DNA from: Spirosoma sp. SC4-14
GTDB taxonomy: Bacteria; Bacteroidota; Bacteroidia; Cytophagales; Spirosomataceae
Direction: 5' to 3'
NCBI RefSeq assembly: GCF_037201965.1
Contig: NZ_CP147518.1
Span: 5,325,001 to 5,389,000 of the forward strand
DNA: 64,000 bases
Shown: one piece after another, positions 7,939 through 17,304 of the stretch
Numbering within the stretch: position 1 is the first letter of the stretch
How the letters are laid out: each line of letters begins with the position of its first letter
Made by a program: the position numbers and the translations under genes
The notes under the pieces: model-generated
The model's input: the letters and a program-made list of their open reading frames with translations, nothing else
What the model was told of the DNA's origin: nothing
Databases searched by the model: none

Positions 7939-10900
7939 ATGCAATTCTCACACCTCCACTGCCACACTCAATATTCGCTGCTCGATGGGCAGGCCGATAT
8001 TAAAAAGCTGATCAAGAAAGCAAAAGGCGACAATATGCCTGCCGTAGCCATTACTGACCACGGCAATATGTTTGGCGTATTCGAGTTTGTGGCCGAAGCC
8101 AGCAAACAGGGTATCAAGCCCATTGTTGGGTGCGAATTTTACGTCGTAGAAGACCATACACGAAAGCAGTTTACCAAAGAGCAAAAAGACATTCGGTACC
8201 ACCAGTTGCTACTGGCCAAAAACCCACAGGGCTATAAAAACCTGGCCAAGCTCTGTTCACTGGGCTATATGGAAGGGCTGTATGGCAAATATCCGCGAGT
8301 AACAAAAGCTCTGATCGACAAATACAAGGAAGGCCTGATAGCGACTACCTGCTGCATTGGGGCCATTGTGCCGAAAACAATCCTGAAAAAAGGCGAAGAA
8401 GCCGGCGAAATTGAGTTTAAATGGTGGCTCGACCGCTTTGGCGAAGACTATTACGTTGAGCTGCAGCGCCATGAGATTCCCGATCAGATTAAAGCAAACG
8501 AAGTGCTCGTTAAGTTTGCGCGGAAATATAATGTCAAAATTATAGCATCCAACGATTCACACTATGTCGACCGCGACGACTGGGTAGCCCACGACATTCT
8601 GCTCTGTGTGAATACGGGCGAGAAACAGAGTACGCCTTCGATGAAAGAATTCAGCGACGACGAGGTGATGCCCAAAAACACTCGTTTTGCGTTCTTCAGC
8701 GATCAGTTCTATTTCAAGAACACGCAGGAAATGAGCACTTTGTTTCACGACTTACCCGAAGCCATCGACAATACCAACGAAATTGTCGACAAGGTAGAAG
8801 TGCTGAAACTGAAACGTGATATTCTGCTGCCCAACTTTCCCATCCCGCAGGAGTTTCAACTCCATACCGACGATGTAGCCAACCAGTGGGAATACCTCAA
8901 GCATCTTACCTTTGAAGGAGCCAAAAAACGATGGGGCGAAATTGACCAGAAAGCCCAGGAACGCCTTGATTTTGAACTGTTCACCATCAAGACAATGGGA
9001 TTTGCGGGCTACTTTCTCATTGTAGCCGATTTCATTAAGGCCGGGCGCGACCTGGGTGTGATGGTAGGCCCCGGACGGGGTAGTGCCGCTGGTAGTGCCG
9101 TGGCCTACTGCATTGGCATTACCAATATCGACCCTATTAAATACGATTTGCTGTTCGAGCGGTTCCTGAACCCCGACCGGAAATCGATGCCCGATATCGA
9201 TACGGACTTCGACGACGAAGGCCGCCAACGGGTAATCGATTATGTGGTCGACAAATATGGCAAACAGCAGGTGGCAGCTATTGTCACGTATGGTACAATG
9301 GCTGCCAAATCGGCCATTAAAGACGTAAGCCGGGTGATGGATTTACCCCTGCCCGACGCCAACGCGCTGGCCAAACTCGTTCCCGACAAACCCACCTACA
9401 ATATGACCCTCCGGCGGATCTTTGAAGATCCTATCGAAGGGCCTGGTGGCCTGGCCAGTATCATTCAGCCCGAAGAAGTCGAGAACGTTCGCCGAATGCG
9501 CGCCCTCGAATCAGGCGATCAGTCGGTAGGGCGAACCATGAAACTGATCGATACCGAAAAGGTACAGAACGTATTGCAACAGGCCCGACGGCTCGAAGGA
9601 ACCGTTCGGAATACAGGGGTTCACGCAGCCGGTATCATTATTGCCCCCGACGATTTGTCGAACATCGTACCCGTGTCGACATCCAAAGATACGAACCTGA
9701 TTATCACGCAGTATGAAGGAAAAGTAATCGAAGATGCGGGTGTTATCAAGATGGACTTTCTGGGGCTGCGCAACCTCACCATCATCAAGGAATGCCTGCG
9801 GCTCATTAAACAGAACTATGGCGGTTTCTTTGTCAATGGCGTTGAAACGGATATTGACGATATTCCCCTCGACGATCCCAAAGCCTACGAACTCTTCCAG
9901 CGGGGCGAAACCAACGCCATTTTTCAGTTCGAATCCGACGGTATGAAAAAGCATATGAAGGACCTCAAGCCCGACCGCTTCGAGGACCTCATTGCCATGA
10001 ACGCCCTTTACCGCCCGGGGCCAATTGCCTACATTCCAAACTACATTGCCCGAAAACACGGGCGCGAGGAAGTCAAATATGACCTTCCCGAAATGGAGGA
10101 ATATCTGGCAGATACGTACGGCATTACGGTTTATCAGGAGCAGTTAATGCTGCTGTCGCAGAAACTTGGCAACTTCACCAAAGGAGATGCCGACATTCTG
10201 CGGAAAGCCATGGGGAAAAAGCAGAAGGATGTGCTCGACAAGATGAAAGGTAAGTTTATGGACGGCTGTGCAGCCAATGGACTCAACCTGAAAATCTGCG
10301 AAAAGGTCTGGACCGACTGGGAAGCTTTTGCGTCCTATGCCTTCAACAAATCGCACTCAACCTGCTATGCGTTTGTTGCTTACCAGACCGCCTACCTCAA
10401 AACCTATTATCAGTCAGAATACATGGCAGCCGTATTAACAAGCTGCCTGGGTAACATCGACAAGATTACGTTCTTCCTCGAAGAGTGTAAAAACCTTGGC
10501 ATTCCCGTGCTTGGTCCTGACGTAAATGAATCGGAGCGGGTATTCGGTGTCAATAAAAAAGGTGAAATTCGGTTTGGGCTGGGTGGCATTAAAGGTGCGG
10601 GCGATGCTGCCGTAGAAGCCATCATTGAAGAACGGAACGCAGGGGGAGCCTATAAGGATATTTTCGATTTTGCCATTCGGGTAAATTTACGCACAGTGAA
10701 TAAAAAAACCCTCGAATCGCTGGCCTATGCCGGTGCTTTCGATGCGCTGGACGAATATCACCGGGCGCAGTATTTTGACATACCGCAGACCGAAACCAGC
10801 GCGTTTTTGGAGAAAATTATTCGCTACGCCAACAACTACCACGCCGAAAAAGCCGCTGCCCAACAATCCTTATTTGGGTCTATTACGGGCGGAGAACCCA

Positions 10901-11574
10901 TGTTACCGCGCCCTAAGCCCCCAATCGTGCCCGAATGGAATCAGATCGAAAAACTGAAGTTTGAAAAAGATGTTGTTGGTTTCTACATCACAGGACACCC
11001 ACTGGACGAATTCAAACTCGAACTGGAAGGATTCTGCAACTGTACGCTCGACAAGATTTACGAAGTCAAAACACCTGAAATCAAGGTGGCAGGTATCGTA
11101 ACGTCACTACAGACCAAGATTGCTAAAAACGGAAATCCCTTCTGTATTTTCAAAATCGAAGATTACAGCACCGCCATCGAAATGGCCCTCTTTGGCGACG
11201 ATTATGTGCGAATGGGTCAGTATGTCGACGTGGGTCGTTTTCTTCACATTACGGGCAAAACGCAAAACCGCTGGAATTCCGATCAACTGGAATTTAAACC
11301 GACAAACATTCGTCTGCTAAACGAAATGCGCGAAAAGTTCTGCAAAGAAGTTCGGGTATCGCTCATGCTGGATGTGTTAAATGCGCAACTCATCAACCAA
11401 ATTAACGAACTGATCAATGCCCACCCCGGTACCTGCACCTTGTCGTTAAATGTCGTTGATCCGATCGAACGGATTGAGGTGAGCCTACAGGCGCGAACGG
11501 TGAAGGTATTCCCAGCCAACACGTTCCTGCGAGCTCTGGAAGCGATGGATGGCGTCACATGTAAGGTGGCGTAG
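7939..11574 (+). CDS. dnaE: DNA polymerase III alpha subunit
   Basis: A 1211-residue replicative polymerase of the C family. The ATG at 7939 gives the conserved start MQFSHLHCHTQYSLLDG, the first motif of the PHP domain, so the eight extra open codons upstream are excluded. The polymerase active site is visible as P418-D-I-D-T-D-F424, with the two metal-binding aspartates D419 and D421. GRGSAAGS precedes it in the palm. The finger domain, a helix-hairpin-helix region and an OB-fold segment near residues 1050-1120 (KVAGIVTSLQT) follow. Length and order fit the DnaE1 type. The gene ends two bases before a convergent gene. Confidence 0.97.
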   Translation: MQFSHLHCHTQYSLLDGQADIKKLIKKAKGDNMPAVAITDHGNMFGVFEFVAEASKQGIKPIVGCEFYVVEDHTRKQFTKEQKDIRYHQLLLAKNPQGYKNLAKLCSLGYMEGLYGKYPRVTKALIDKYKEGLIATTCCIGAIVPKTILKKGEEAGEIEFKWWLDRFGEDYYVELQRHEIPDQIKANEVLVKFARKYNVKIIASNDSHYVDRDDWVAHDILLCVNTGEKQSTPSMKEFSDDEVMPKNTRFAFFSDQFYFKNTQEMSTLFHDLPEAIDNTNEIVDKVEVLKLKRDILLPNFPIPQEFQLHTDDVANQWEYLKHLTFEGAKKRWGEIDQKAQERLDFELFTIKTMGFAGYFLIVADFIKAGRDLGVMVGPGRGSAAGSAVAYCIGITNIDPIKYDLLFERFLNPDRKSMPDIDTDFDDEGRQRVIDYVVDKYGKQQVAAIVTYGTMAAKSAIKDVSRVMDLPLPDANALAKLVPDKPTYNMTLRRIFEDPIEGPGGLASIIQPEEVENVRRMRALESGDQSVGRTMKLIDTEKVQNVLQQARRLEGTVRNTGVHAAGIIIAPDDLSNIVPVSTSKDTNLIITQYEGKVIEDAGVIKMDFLGLRNLTIIKECLRLIKQNYGGFFVNGVETDIDDIPLDDPKAYELFQRGETNAIFQFESDGMKKHMKDLKPDRFEDLIAMNALYRPGPIAYIPNYIARKHGREEVKYDLPEMEEYLADTYGITVYQEQLMLLSQKLGNFTKGDADILRKAMGKKQKDVLDKMKGKFMDGCAANGLNLKICEKVWTDWEAFASYAFNKSHSTCYAFVAYQTAYLKTYYQSEYMAAVLTSCLGNIDKITFFLEECKNLGIPVLGPDVNESERVFGVNKKGEIRFGLGGIKGAGDAAVEAIIEERNAGGAYKDIFDFAIRVNLRTVNKKTLESLAYAGAFDALDEYHRAQYFDIPQTETSAFLEKIIRYANNYHAEKAAAQQSLFGSITGGEPMLPRPKPPIVPEWNQIEKLKFEKDVVGFYITGHPLDEFKLELEGFCNCTLDKIYEVKTPEIKVAGIVTSLQTKIAKNGNPFCIFKIEDYSTAIEMALFGDDYVRMGQYVDVGRFLHITGKTQNRWNSDQLEFKPTNIRLLNEMREKFCKEVRVSLMLDVLNAQLINQINELINAHPGTCTLSLNVVDPIERIEVSLQARTVKVFPANTFLRALEAMDGVTCKVA

Positions 11575-11576
11575 GG

Positions 11577-12026
11577 TTACTTACAATCGGTTTTATTCAA
11601 GACATATTCGTAACCCCTGGCTGGTTCTTTCAAAACCCAGATACCCTGCTTCTGAACCCGTTCGCCTTCGCGCCACACGATAGCATCGCCTTTCAGCGTA
11701 AAGGTTATAGCGTATCGTTCTGTAATGCCTTCGCCTGATCGACTCCAGGTAGCCCGAATCTGATTACCTGCTACCGTACCTTCGATCGGGCCGCGAGCCC
11801 GATCTTTTTCGTAAGGGTTATTATCTAAATACCCCGAAGCCGTCGGCCCGTCGATCTTCAATTGGAGCGTTGTAGTGTCGCGTTTCAGGATTTGCTGAAA
11901 GCAAAGCGTATCTGGCTTTATAGCAACCTCCCCAGGTTGACTATTCGCTTTTTCTGACTCAGTAGACGAGTTTTTCTGGCAGCTAACCAGTATCATAAGG
12001 CTACAGAACAGCAATAAAGTGCGCAT
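11577..12026 (-). CDS. hypothetical lipoprotein
   Basis: A 149-residue protein starting at the ATG at 12026, which gives a typical lipoprotein signal (lipobox LVSC, Cys16). An upstream TTG/ATG extension would bury that signal. The mature part has a polar linker and then about 110 residues likely to form a small beta-barrel (TTTLQLKIDGPTASGYLDN, then TFTLKGDAIVWREGE). I know no named family. It is convergent with dnaE and divergent from the fasciclin gene. Confidence 0.7.
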   Translation of the reverse strand: MRTLLLFCSLMILVSCQKNSSTESEKANSQPGEVAIKPDTLCFQQILKRDTTTLQLKIDGPTASGYLDNNPYEKDRARGPIEGTVAGNQIRATWSRSGEGITERYAITFTLKGDAIVWREGERVQKQGIWVLKEPARGYEYVLNKTDCK

Positions 12027-12233
12027 AAGCAGGACTGTGTTGATTACTCCATAACTAACAACCCGATACATGGTTTAGCGATCAGGCAGAAGATGCTTTC
12101 ACCTTTTTTTAATCGAATCTGCAATAAATATTGGTGAAACGATGTGAACAAAACCCATAAACAGTCGTTCATTTGCAGAACGGATCAAAAACGTTTAGCT
12201 TCTTTTTTATCCAGAATAAACTACCAATCCCTT

Positions 12234-13265
12234 ATGAATCTCACTCAACTACTACCCAACGGACGCCCGTGGGGCTTACTATCAGCACTGCTGCTGCTTC
12301 TAACACTTACTTTTTCTTCCTGTAAAAAAAACGATGACAACACACCCATTCCGCCAACCATCAACGATCTGATCAGCAATGGCAATGTGATCAATAATCA
12401 GTTTACGCTCTTCAAAAAAGCTATTTCGCTGGCCGGGTTAAGCGGTGCTCTGAGTCAGCCGGGTACATACACCGTTTTTGCTCCAACCGACGATGCCTTT
12501 AAGCTACTCGGACCAGCTTATGCCGATACAAATGCCTTAAAGCAAATCAGCCAGCTACAGTTACAGGCAGTTCTTCAGTATCACATTCTGGGGGCAAAAA
12601 CAGAATCTTCAGCGATTCCGACAGCACTCCTTACGCCTGTTCAGGCACTGAACGGCTTACCGCTCTACATCTCTAAAGTGGCTTCGTCGTCGACCTCAAG
12701 CGCAATTTCTGTGAATGGTGCCCATATCGTAAGGGCCGATGTACAAGCCAGTAACGGCGTCGTTCATGTGATCGACCGGGTGCTTATTCCGCCTGTTCTG
12801 GGCGATCTGGCCAGTACAATTCAGGGCATTCCGACCCTATTCCCTACGGTTTCCTTTACGTTTTTGCAGGCAGCCGTAGCAAAAGTCGGCGCGGTAAGTT
12901 CGCTGACAGGCACAACTCCGATGACCGTTTTTGCGCCCACAGATGTAGCCTTTATGGCATCTGGCTATAAAGACGTAAGCGAGATAGCTGGTTTATCGTT
13001 ACCCGCCGATTCCGCTAAAATAAAAGCCCTGGCTCAAACTCTCCAGTACCATATTGTTCCCGGCCGGGTCTTTACACCACTCATTACCAGCGGATCGAGT
13101 TTAACAACGGCCCTGGGCACAACCATCACCTATGCAAGTAGCACAACGGCGCTAACAGTTACGGGCACCGGCAATGGTGGTACAGCCTCCAATATAACCT
13201 TCCCTGATATTCCAGCCACGAATGGCGTCGTCAACATCATCGATCGATTGCTATTGCCGAAATAA
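12234..13265 (+). CDS. fasciclin-domain lipoprotein (two FAS1 domains)
   Basis: A 343-residue protein starting at the ATG at 12234, which gives a lipoprotein signal (FSSC, Cys30) and so beats the earlier in-frame start. Two FAS1 domains follow, at about residues 45-190 and 195-342. Each has the FAPTD motif (FAPTDDAF and FAPTDVAF), a central LQYH segment (residues QYHILGA and QYHIVPG) and a final NGVVHVIDRVL or NGVVNIIDRLL strand. FAS1 domains mediate adhesion or ligand binding at the cell surface. It stands alone, with its own terminator about 90 bp downstream. Confidence 0.9.
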   Translation: MNLTQLLPNGRPWGLLSALLLLLTLTFSSCKKNDDNTPIPPTINDLISNGNVINNQFTLFKKAISLAGLSGALSQPGTYTVFAPTDDAFKLLGPAYADTNALKQISQLQLQAVLQYHILGAKTESSAIPTALLTPVQALNGLPLYISKVASSSTSSAISVNGAHIVRADVQASNGVVHVIDRVLIPPVLGDLASTIQGIPTLFPTVSFTFLQAAVAKVGAVSSLTGTTPMTVFAPTDVAFMASGYKDVSEIAGLSLPADSAKIKALAQTLQYHIVPGRVFTPLITSGSSLTTALGTTITYASSTTALTVTGTGNGGTASNITFPDIPATNGVVNIIDRLLLPK

Positions 13266-13357
13266 ATGGTGATTAGTTAGTAGTCGCCCGCGCTTATATC
13301 ACAGATGCTGGAGGTTTGTGTCTACGACACGGATGACTAATGACCAACTCGTTACTC

Positions 13358-13391
13358 AAGCCGTTCCCTGGCCGGGAACGGCTTCTTTTTT
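13358..13391 (+). terminator. intrinsic terminator after the fasciclin gene
   Basis: An 11-bp perfect stem (AAGCCGTTCCC at 13358-13368 and its complement at 13374-13384) with a 5-nt loop is followed by C and a run of T. It separates the fasciclin gene from polA. Confidence 0.85.
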
Positions 13392-13548
13392 AGCACGATT
13401 CCAGACTACTGAAGAGGAATCAAAACCCTGTTGGGGCTGTTATGTTTATAAGCATAAATCCAGATTAGTCTTAATTTGTCATGGCGAAAACGCGGGATTT
13501 TCCGCAAGACTTTCGACCTTTGGCGCATTGACCTGTGACCTGTATCGA

Positions 13549-16500
13549 ATGGCCCAACCACAAAAAAAACTCTTTCTGTTAGATGCGCTGGCCCTGATCT
13601 ACCGCGCCCATTTTGCATTTAACAAATCTCCCCGGATCTCATCGCGTGGGGTAAATACCTCCGCCATTTTTGGCTTTATGAATTCGATGATTGAGGTCCT
13701 GAACAAAGAAAAACCCACGCACATTGGGGTAGCGTTCGACTCAGCAAAAAAAACGTTTCGGCACGAACAGTTCCCGATGTATAAGGCCACACGCCAGTCG
13801 CAACCCGAAGACATAAGCATAGCCACGCCTTACATTAAACAAATTATTGAGGCTATGCACATCCCGATTTTGATTCTGGAAGGCTACGAAGCCGACGACA
13901 TTATTGGAACTATTGCCAAAAAAGCAGCACTGGCCGATTTTGAGGTGTATATGATGACCCCCGATAAAGATTACGGGCAACTGGTTGAAGAGCATATTCA
14001 TATCTATAAGCCCGCCTTTATGGGCAAACCAGCCGAAAAGCAGGGTATCAAAGAAGTACTGGAGCGCTGGCAGATCGAACGCATCGAACAAGTGACTGAT
14101 ATGCTCGGTCTGGTTGGCGATTCGGTCGATAACATTCCGGGAATCCCGGGCGTTGGCGAAAAAACGGCCCAAAAACTCATTGCCGACTTTGGTTCGGTCG
14201 AAAACCTGATTGCCAATGCCGACCAGCTAAAGGGCAAACTGAAAGAAAACGTCGTTAACTACGGCCAGCAAGGTCTGCTGTCGAAACAACTGGCCACTAT
14301 TCATCTCGACGTTCCGGTCGCTTTCGACGAAGAGCACCTGCGCCATAGTGAATACGACAAGCCCCGGCTGGCAGCATTGCTCGACGAGCTGGAATTCCGG
14401 CAGATGAAAACCCGCCTGCTGGGAGCCAATTACGACGAAAAGCCATTGCCCGAAGCCTTCAAAACGCCCGCATCGGCCCAAATGAATCTGTTCGATGCTC
14501 CGGCGTTTTTGCCAATGCCTGATACTCCATCAGGAAGCGATGAGTTACCATTCGATTTTTCGAGTAATGTAGAGACGCAACCCATTGCGTCTCCTATTCG
14601 TCAGCAAAAAACACCAGTCAAAGCCCCTACCGCATCGGCAACAGCAGCCACACCGAATGGCGTAACCGATGCAGTATCGATTGAAGGTAACGAGCAGAAA
14701 CCCAGTGCCGACGATCAGCCCGCTTATCTCGACGTTTATCCTGATTATGAGATTGATCCTACGCAGCCCGAGCGACGAAAGAATATCATGTCGGTAAAAC
14801 ACGATTACCGACTGATCGATACAGACGAATTGCGGGCCAGCCTGGTTCATTACCTAAGTCTTCAGGAGAGCATTTGCTTCGACTCCGAAACCACCGCTAT
14901 TGACCCGGTTGAAGCCGATCTGGTCGGAATGTCGTTTGCCTACCGCACGGGCGAAGCGTTCTATGTGCCCGTTCCTGACAATGGCGATCAGGCACAGGCC
15001 ATTGTTGATCAGTTTAAACCAGTATTCGAAAACCCAAACATCGGCAAAATTGGTCAGAACCTTAAGTATGACCTGCTGATGCTGAAAAAATATGGCGTTG
15101 AAGTACAGGGAAAACTCTTCGACACCATGATTGCTCACTATCTGATTGAGCCCGAAATGCGGCACAACATGGACATGATGGCCATGACGTATCTGAACTA
15201 CCATCCGGTCGAAATCGAAGAGCTGATTGGAAAGAAAGGCAAGGGGCAATTGTCGATGCGCGATGTGGATGTGCAAAAGGTTGTGGAGTATGCGGGCGAA
15301 GACGCCGACATTACGCTGCAACTGAAAGAAACCTTTGCGCCCCGGCTCGAAAAAGATAACCTCCATAAGCTATTCGATCAGGTCGAAATGCCACTCGTTC
15401 GGGTGCTAACCGATCTGGAGCTGGAAGGCGTTACGATCGATACCAATGCCCTGGCCGACCTGTCGGCCACGCTGGAAATTGATATGCGGCAGGTGCAGCA
15501 GGAGATCTACGACATCGCCGGTGAACCATTTAACATTGGGTCGCCGAAACAATTAGGCGAAGTGCTGTTCGATAAACTGAAACTCGATAAAAACGCCAAA
15601 AAGACCAAAACCGGCCAGTATGCAACAGGCGAAGAGATCCTGTCGAAACTGGAAGCCGAACACGAAATTGCCCGTAAAATTCTGGACTATCGCGAACTGG
15701 TCAAGCTCAAAAATACCTATGTCGATGTGCTGCCAACGCTGATCAGCAAACGAACCGGACGAATTCATACCTCATTTAATCAGGCTGTGGCCGCAACCGG
15801 ACGCCTATCGTCGGTGAACCCTAACCTGCAAAACATTCCGATTCGCACACCACGCGGTCAGGAAATTCGGAAGGCGTTTGTGCCACGTGGGCCGGAGTTT
15901 CTGATCATGTCGGCCGACTATTCGCAGATCGAACTACGAATTATGGCTGCTTTCAGTGGCGACCAGACCATGCTTGATGCCTTTAACAACGGCGTCGACA
16001 TTCATACACAAACAGCCAGCAAGGTCTTCCGTGTGCCCATCAGCGAGGTTACGAGCGATATGCGCCGGAAAGCCAAAACAATCAACTTCGGTATCATCTA
16101 CGGCATTTCATCCTTTGGCTTGTCGCAGCGGCTGAAGATTCCGCGTAAAGAAGCCGCTCAAATCATCGACGACTACTTTACCGAATTCCCGGCCATAAAA
16201 GGGTTTATCGATCAAAGCATTGAAAAAGCCCGTGGCTTTGGCTATGCCGAAACCATTCTGGGGCGTCGTCGGTATCTGCGCGACATCAACTCCCGCAACC
16301 AGACCGATCGGATGTTTGCCGAGCGCAACGCCGTCAACGCACCCATTCAGGGCAGTGCAGCCGATATGCTTAAGATTGCCATGATTCGTATCCACGATTT
16401 CATGCAGGCCGAACGGCTCAAATCGAAGATGATCCTGACCGTTCATGACGAACTGGTATTTGATGCTCACCGCTCCGAAATTGATCTGCTGCGCGAACGC

Positions 16501-16590
16501 GTCGACGACATCATGAAGAACGCCATTCCCATGGCCGTTCGGATGGAAACCGGCATTGGTGTTGGCGAAAACTGGCTGCTGGCGCACTGA
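13549..16590 (+). CDS. polA: DNA polymerase I
   Basis: A 1013-residue family A polymerase. The ATG at 13549 (MAQPQKKLFLLDALALIYRA) begins the 5' nuclease domain; the open frame upstream overlaps the fasciclin terminator and is not coding. Residues about 1-300 are the 5'-3' exonuclease, about 305-405 a variable linker, and about 420-620 the 3'-5' exonuclease with D445-x-E447 kept, so proofreading is probably active. The polymerase domain follows, with D790 in motif A (SADYSQIELR) and H966-D967-E968 in motif C. The linker contains a REP-like palindrome, and the last 19 codons plus stop are repeated 635 bp downstream around an inserted module. Confidence 0.96.
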   Translation: MAQPQKKLFLLDALALIYRAHFAFNKSPRISSRGVNTSAIFGFMNSMIEVLNKEKPTHIGVAFDSAKKTFRHEQFPMYKATRQSQPEDISIATPYIKQIIEAMHIPILILEGYEADDIIGTIAKKAALADFEVYMMTPDKDYGQLVEEHIHIYKPAFMGKPAEKQGIKEVLERWQIERIEQVTDMLGLVGDSVDNIPGIPGVGEKTAQKLIADFGSVENLIANADQLKGKLKENVVNYGQQGLLSKQLATIHLDVPVAFDEEHLRHSEYDKPRLAALLDELEFRQMKTRLLGANYDEKPLPEAFKTPASAQMNLFDAPAFLPMPDTPSGSDELPFDFSSNVETQPIASPIRQQKTPVKAPTASATAATPNGVTDAVSIEGNEQKPSADDQPAYLDVYPDYEIDPTQPERRKNIMSVKHDYRLIDTDELRASLVHYLSLQESICFDSETTAIDPVEADLVGMSFAYRTGEAFYVPVPDNGDQAQAIVDQFKPVFENPNIGKIGQNLKYDLLMLKKYGVEVQGKLFDTMIAHYLIEPEMRHNMDMMAMTYLNYHPVEIEELIGKKGKGQLSMRDVDVQKVVEYAGEDADITLQLKETFAPRLEKDNLHKLFDQVEMPLVRVLTDLELEGVTIDTNALADLSATLEIDMRQVQQEIYDIAGEPFNIGSPKQLGEVLFDKLKLDKNAKKTKTGQYATGEEILSKLEAEHEIARKILDYRELVKLKNTYVDVLPTLISKRTGRIHTSFNQAVAATGRLSSVNPNLQNIPIRTPRGQEIRKAFVPRGPEFLIMSADYSQIELRIMAAFSGDQTMLDAFNNGVDIHTQTASKVFRVPISEVTSDMRRKAKTINFGIIYGISSFGLSQRLKIPRKEAAQIIDDYFTEFPAIKGFIDQSIEKARGFGYAETILGRRRYLRDINSRNQTDRMFAERNAVNAPIQGSAADMLKIAMIRIHDFMQAERLKSKMILTVHDELVFDAHRSEIDLLRERVDDIMKNAIPMAVRMETGIGVGENWLLAH
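14572..14593. repeat. REP-like palindrome inside the polA linker
   Basis: GAGACGCAA at 14572-14580 and TTGCGTCTC at 14585-14593 form a perfect 9-bp stem with loop CCCA, preceded by TGTA. The GTAGAGACG-type palindrome is known to me as a dispersed intergenic repeat in several bacterial groups. Here it is in frame within polA, where it encodes part of the poorly conserved linker (NVETQPIASPI). This looks like insertion of a mobile palindrome into a tolerant coding site; the insertion itself is inference. Confidence 0.6.
16531..16590 (+). repeat. direct repeat copy 1: polA 3' end
   Basis: These 60 bp are the last 19 codons and stop of polA (MAVRMETGIGVGENWLLAH, TGA). The same 60 bp recur at 17166-17225 with only two differences: a third-codon-position T/A and the stop TGA versus TAA. 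The repeats flank the two-gene DUF4258/YgiT module. Confidence 0.95.
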
Positions 16591-16594
16591 CAAG

Positions 16595-16906
16595 ATGATT
16601 GAGCCTGACTGGATCAAAGCGTGAATACAGGCACAAACGTATCTGTATTCAGCCCACGCTGACAAAGAACGATTGGCTGATAATCTGACACTTACCGAAG
16701 TGGAAGAGGCAATACAGCATGGAATTATCCTTGAGCAGTATGCGGATACAGGCAGAGGGGCATGTTGTCTGGTCGCTGGTTTTACATCAGAAGGAAAGCC
16801 CATTCATATCGTGATTGGCAGAAAGGCGGAACAGGTCGTTATTATAACTGTTTATATCCCAACTCCACCTAAATTTATAACACCACTTAAACGCAATCGA
16901 TCATGA
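16595..16906 (+). pseudogene. DUF4258 protein (toxin-like) with an in-frame TGA at codon 10
   Basis: From ATG 16595 the frame reads MIEPDWIKA, then TGA at 16622-16624, then IQAQTYLYSAHADKERLADN and onwards to 16906. Both sides of the stop read as one DUF4258 domain (S-x-H-A-D-K-E-R, then E-V-E-E-A-I, I-L-E-Q-Y and H-I-V-I-G-R), so the TGA has interrupted a real gene. The intact frame would be 103 residues. DUF4258 proteins are RelE-like and often paired with YgiT-type zinc-finger antitoxins. The stop lies so early that re-initiation at TTG 16673 could still make a 77-residue product lacking the first strand. Its end overlaps the next ATG (ATGA). Confidence 0.75.
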
Positions 16907-17166
16907 CAGATAAATGTAGCTTTTGTGGCAATGAGGAATTTAAGCATGTATCGACGCAGTATATCTACCAGCGTAATGGTTTGCTGATGGTCGTTGATGA
17001 GGTACCAACACAGGTTTGTACGTATTGTGGAGAAAAATATTACGACATAAAAACATTAAAGCAGATAGAAAACCGGTTCGAAGCGATTTATCAGGATGGC
17101 CAAATGCCTACCAAACAGGTTTCTATTCCTCTCGAGAGCTGGAATGTTCTAAATCAGGCCAGTTAA
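16903..17166 (+). CDS. YgiT-type zinc-finger protein (MqsA-like antitoxin N-domain)
   Basis: An 87-residue protein with C5-x-x-C8 and C39-x-x-C42, the zinc site of the YgiT/MqsA N-terminal domain. IPLESW lies near the C-terminus. It lacks the MqsA DNA-binding helix-turn-helix, as is usual for the antitoxin partner of DUF4258 proteins. The start overlaps the DUF4258 stop by four bases (ATGA), which implies translational coupling. Its TAA stop shares a base with the second copy of the polA end. If the partner toxin is dead, this is an orphan antitoxin. Confidence 0.8.
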   Translation: MTDKCSFCGNEEFKHVSTQYIYQRNGLLMVVDEVPTQVCTYCGEKYYDIKTLKQIENRFEAIYQDGQMPTKQVSIPLESWNVLNQAS

Positions 17167-17225
17167 TGGCCGTTCGGATGGAAACCGGCATTGGAGTTGG
17201 CGAAAACTGGCTGCTGGCGCACTAA
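17166..17225 (+). repeat. direct repeat copy 2: detached polA 3' end
   Basis: Second copy of the last 60 bp of polA (58 of 60 identical), ending in TAA. It has no coding role here, because it lies after the antitoxin stop. The hairpin at 17242 follows it at a distance normal for a terminator after a gene end, so this copy may be the original polA terminus. Confidence 0.95.
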
Positions 17226-17241
17226 ACGGTGAGCTATAGTT

Positions 17242-17274
17242 GAGCGAATTCCGGCCCCGAACCGGAATTCGCTC
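17242..17274. terminator. hairpin between the polA module and the alcohol dehydrogenase gene
   Basis: A perfect 13-bp stem (GAGCGAATTCCGG and its complement) with a 7-nt loop between converging transcripts. No good T-run follows on either strand, so it may terminate by stem strength or need help from Rho. Confidence 0.6.
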
Positions 17275-17304
17275 GTATCAATACATTGTACCCTTATTCC
17301 ATTA

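Noticed and set aside
13318..13548. An N-terminal extension of polA
   Set aside because: It would run through the fasciclin terminator and has no polymerase homology; the canonical start is at 13549.
17016..17225. A separate gene ending in MAVRMETGIGVGENWLLAH
   Set aside because: It is the YgiT gene out of frame joined to the duplicated polA end, so it is a by-product of the duplication.
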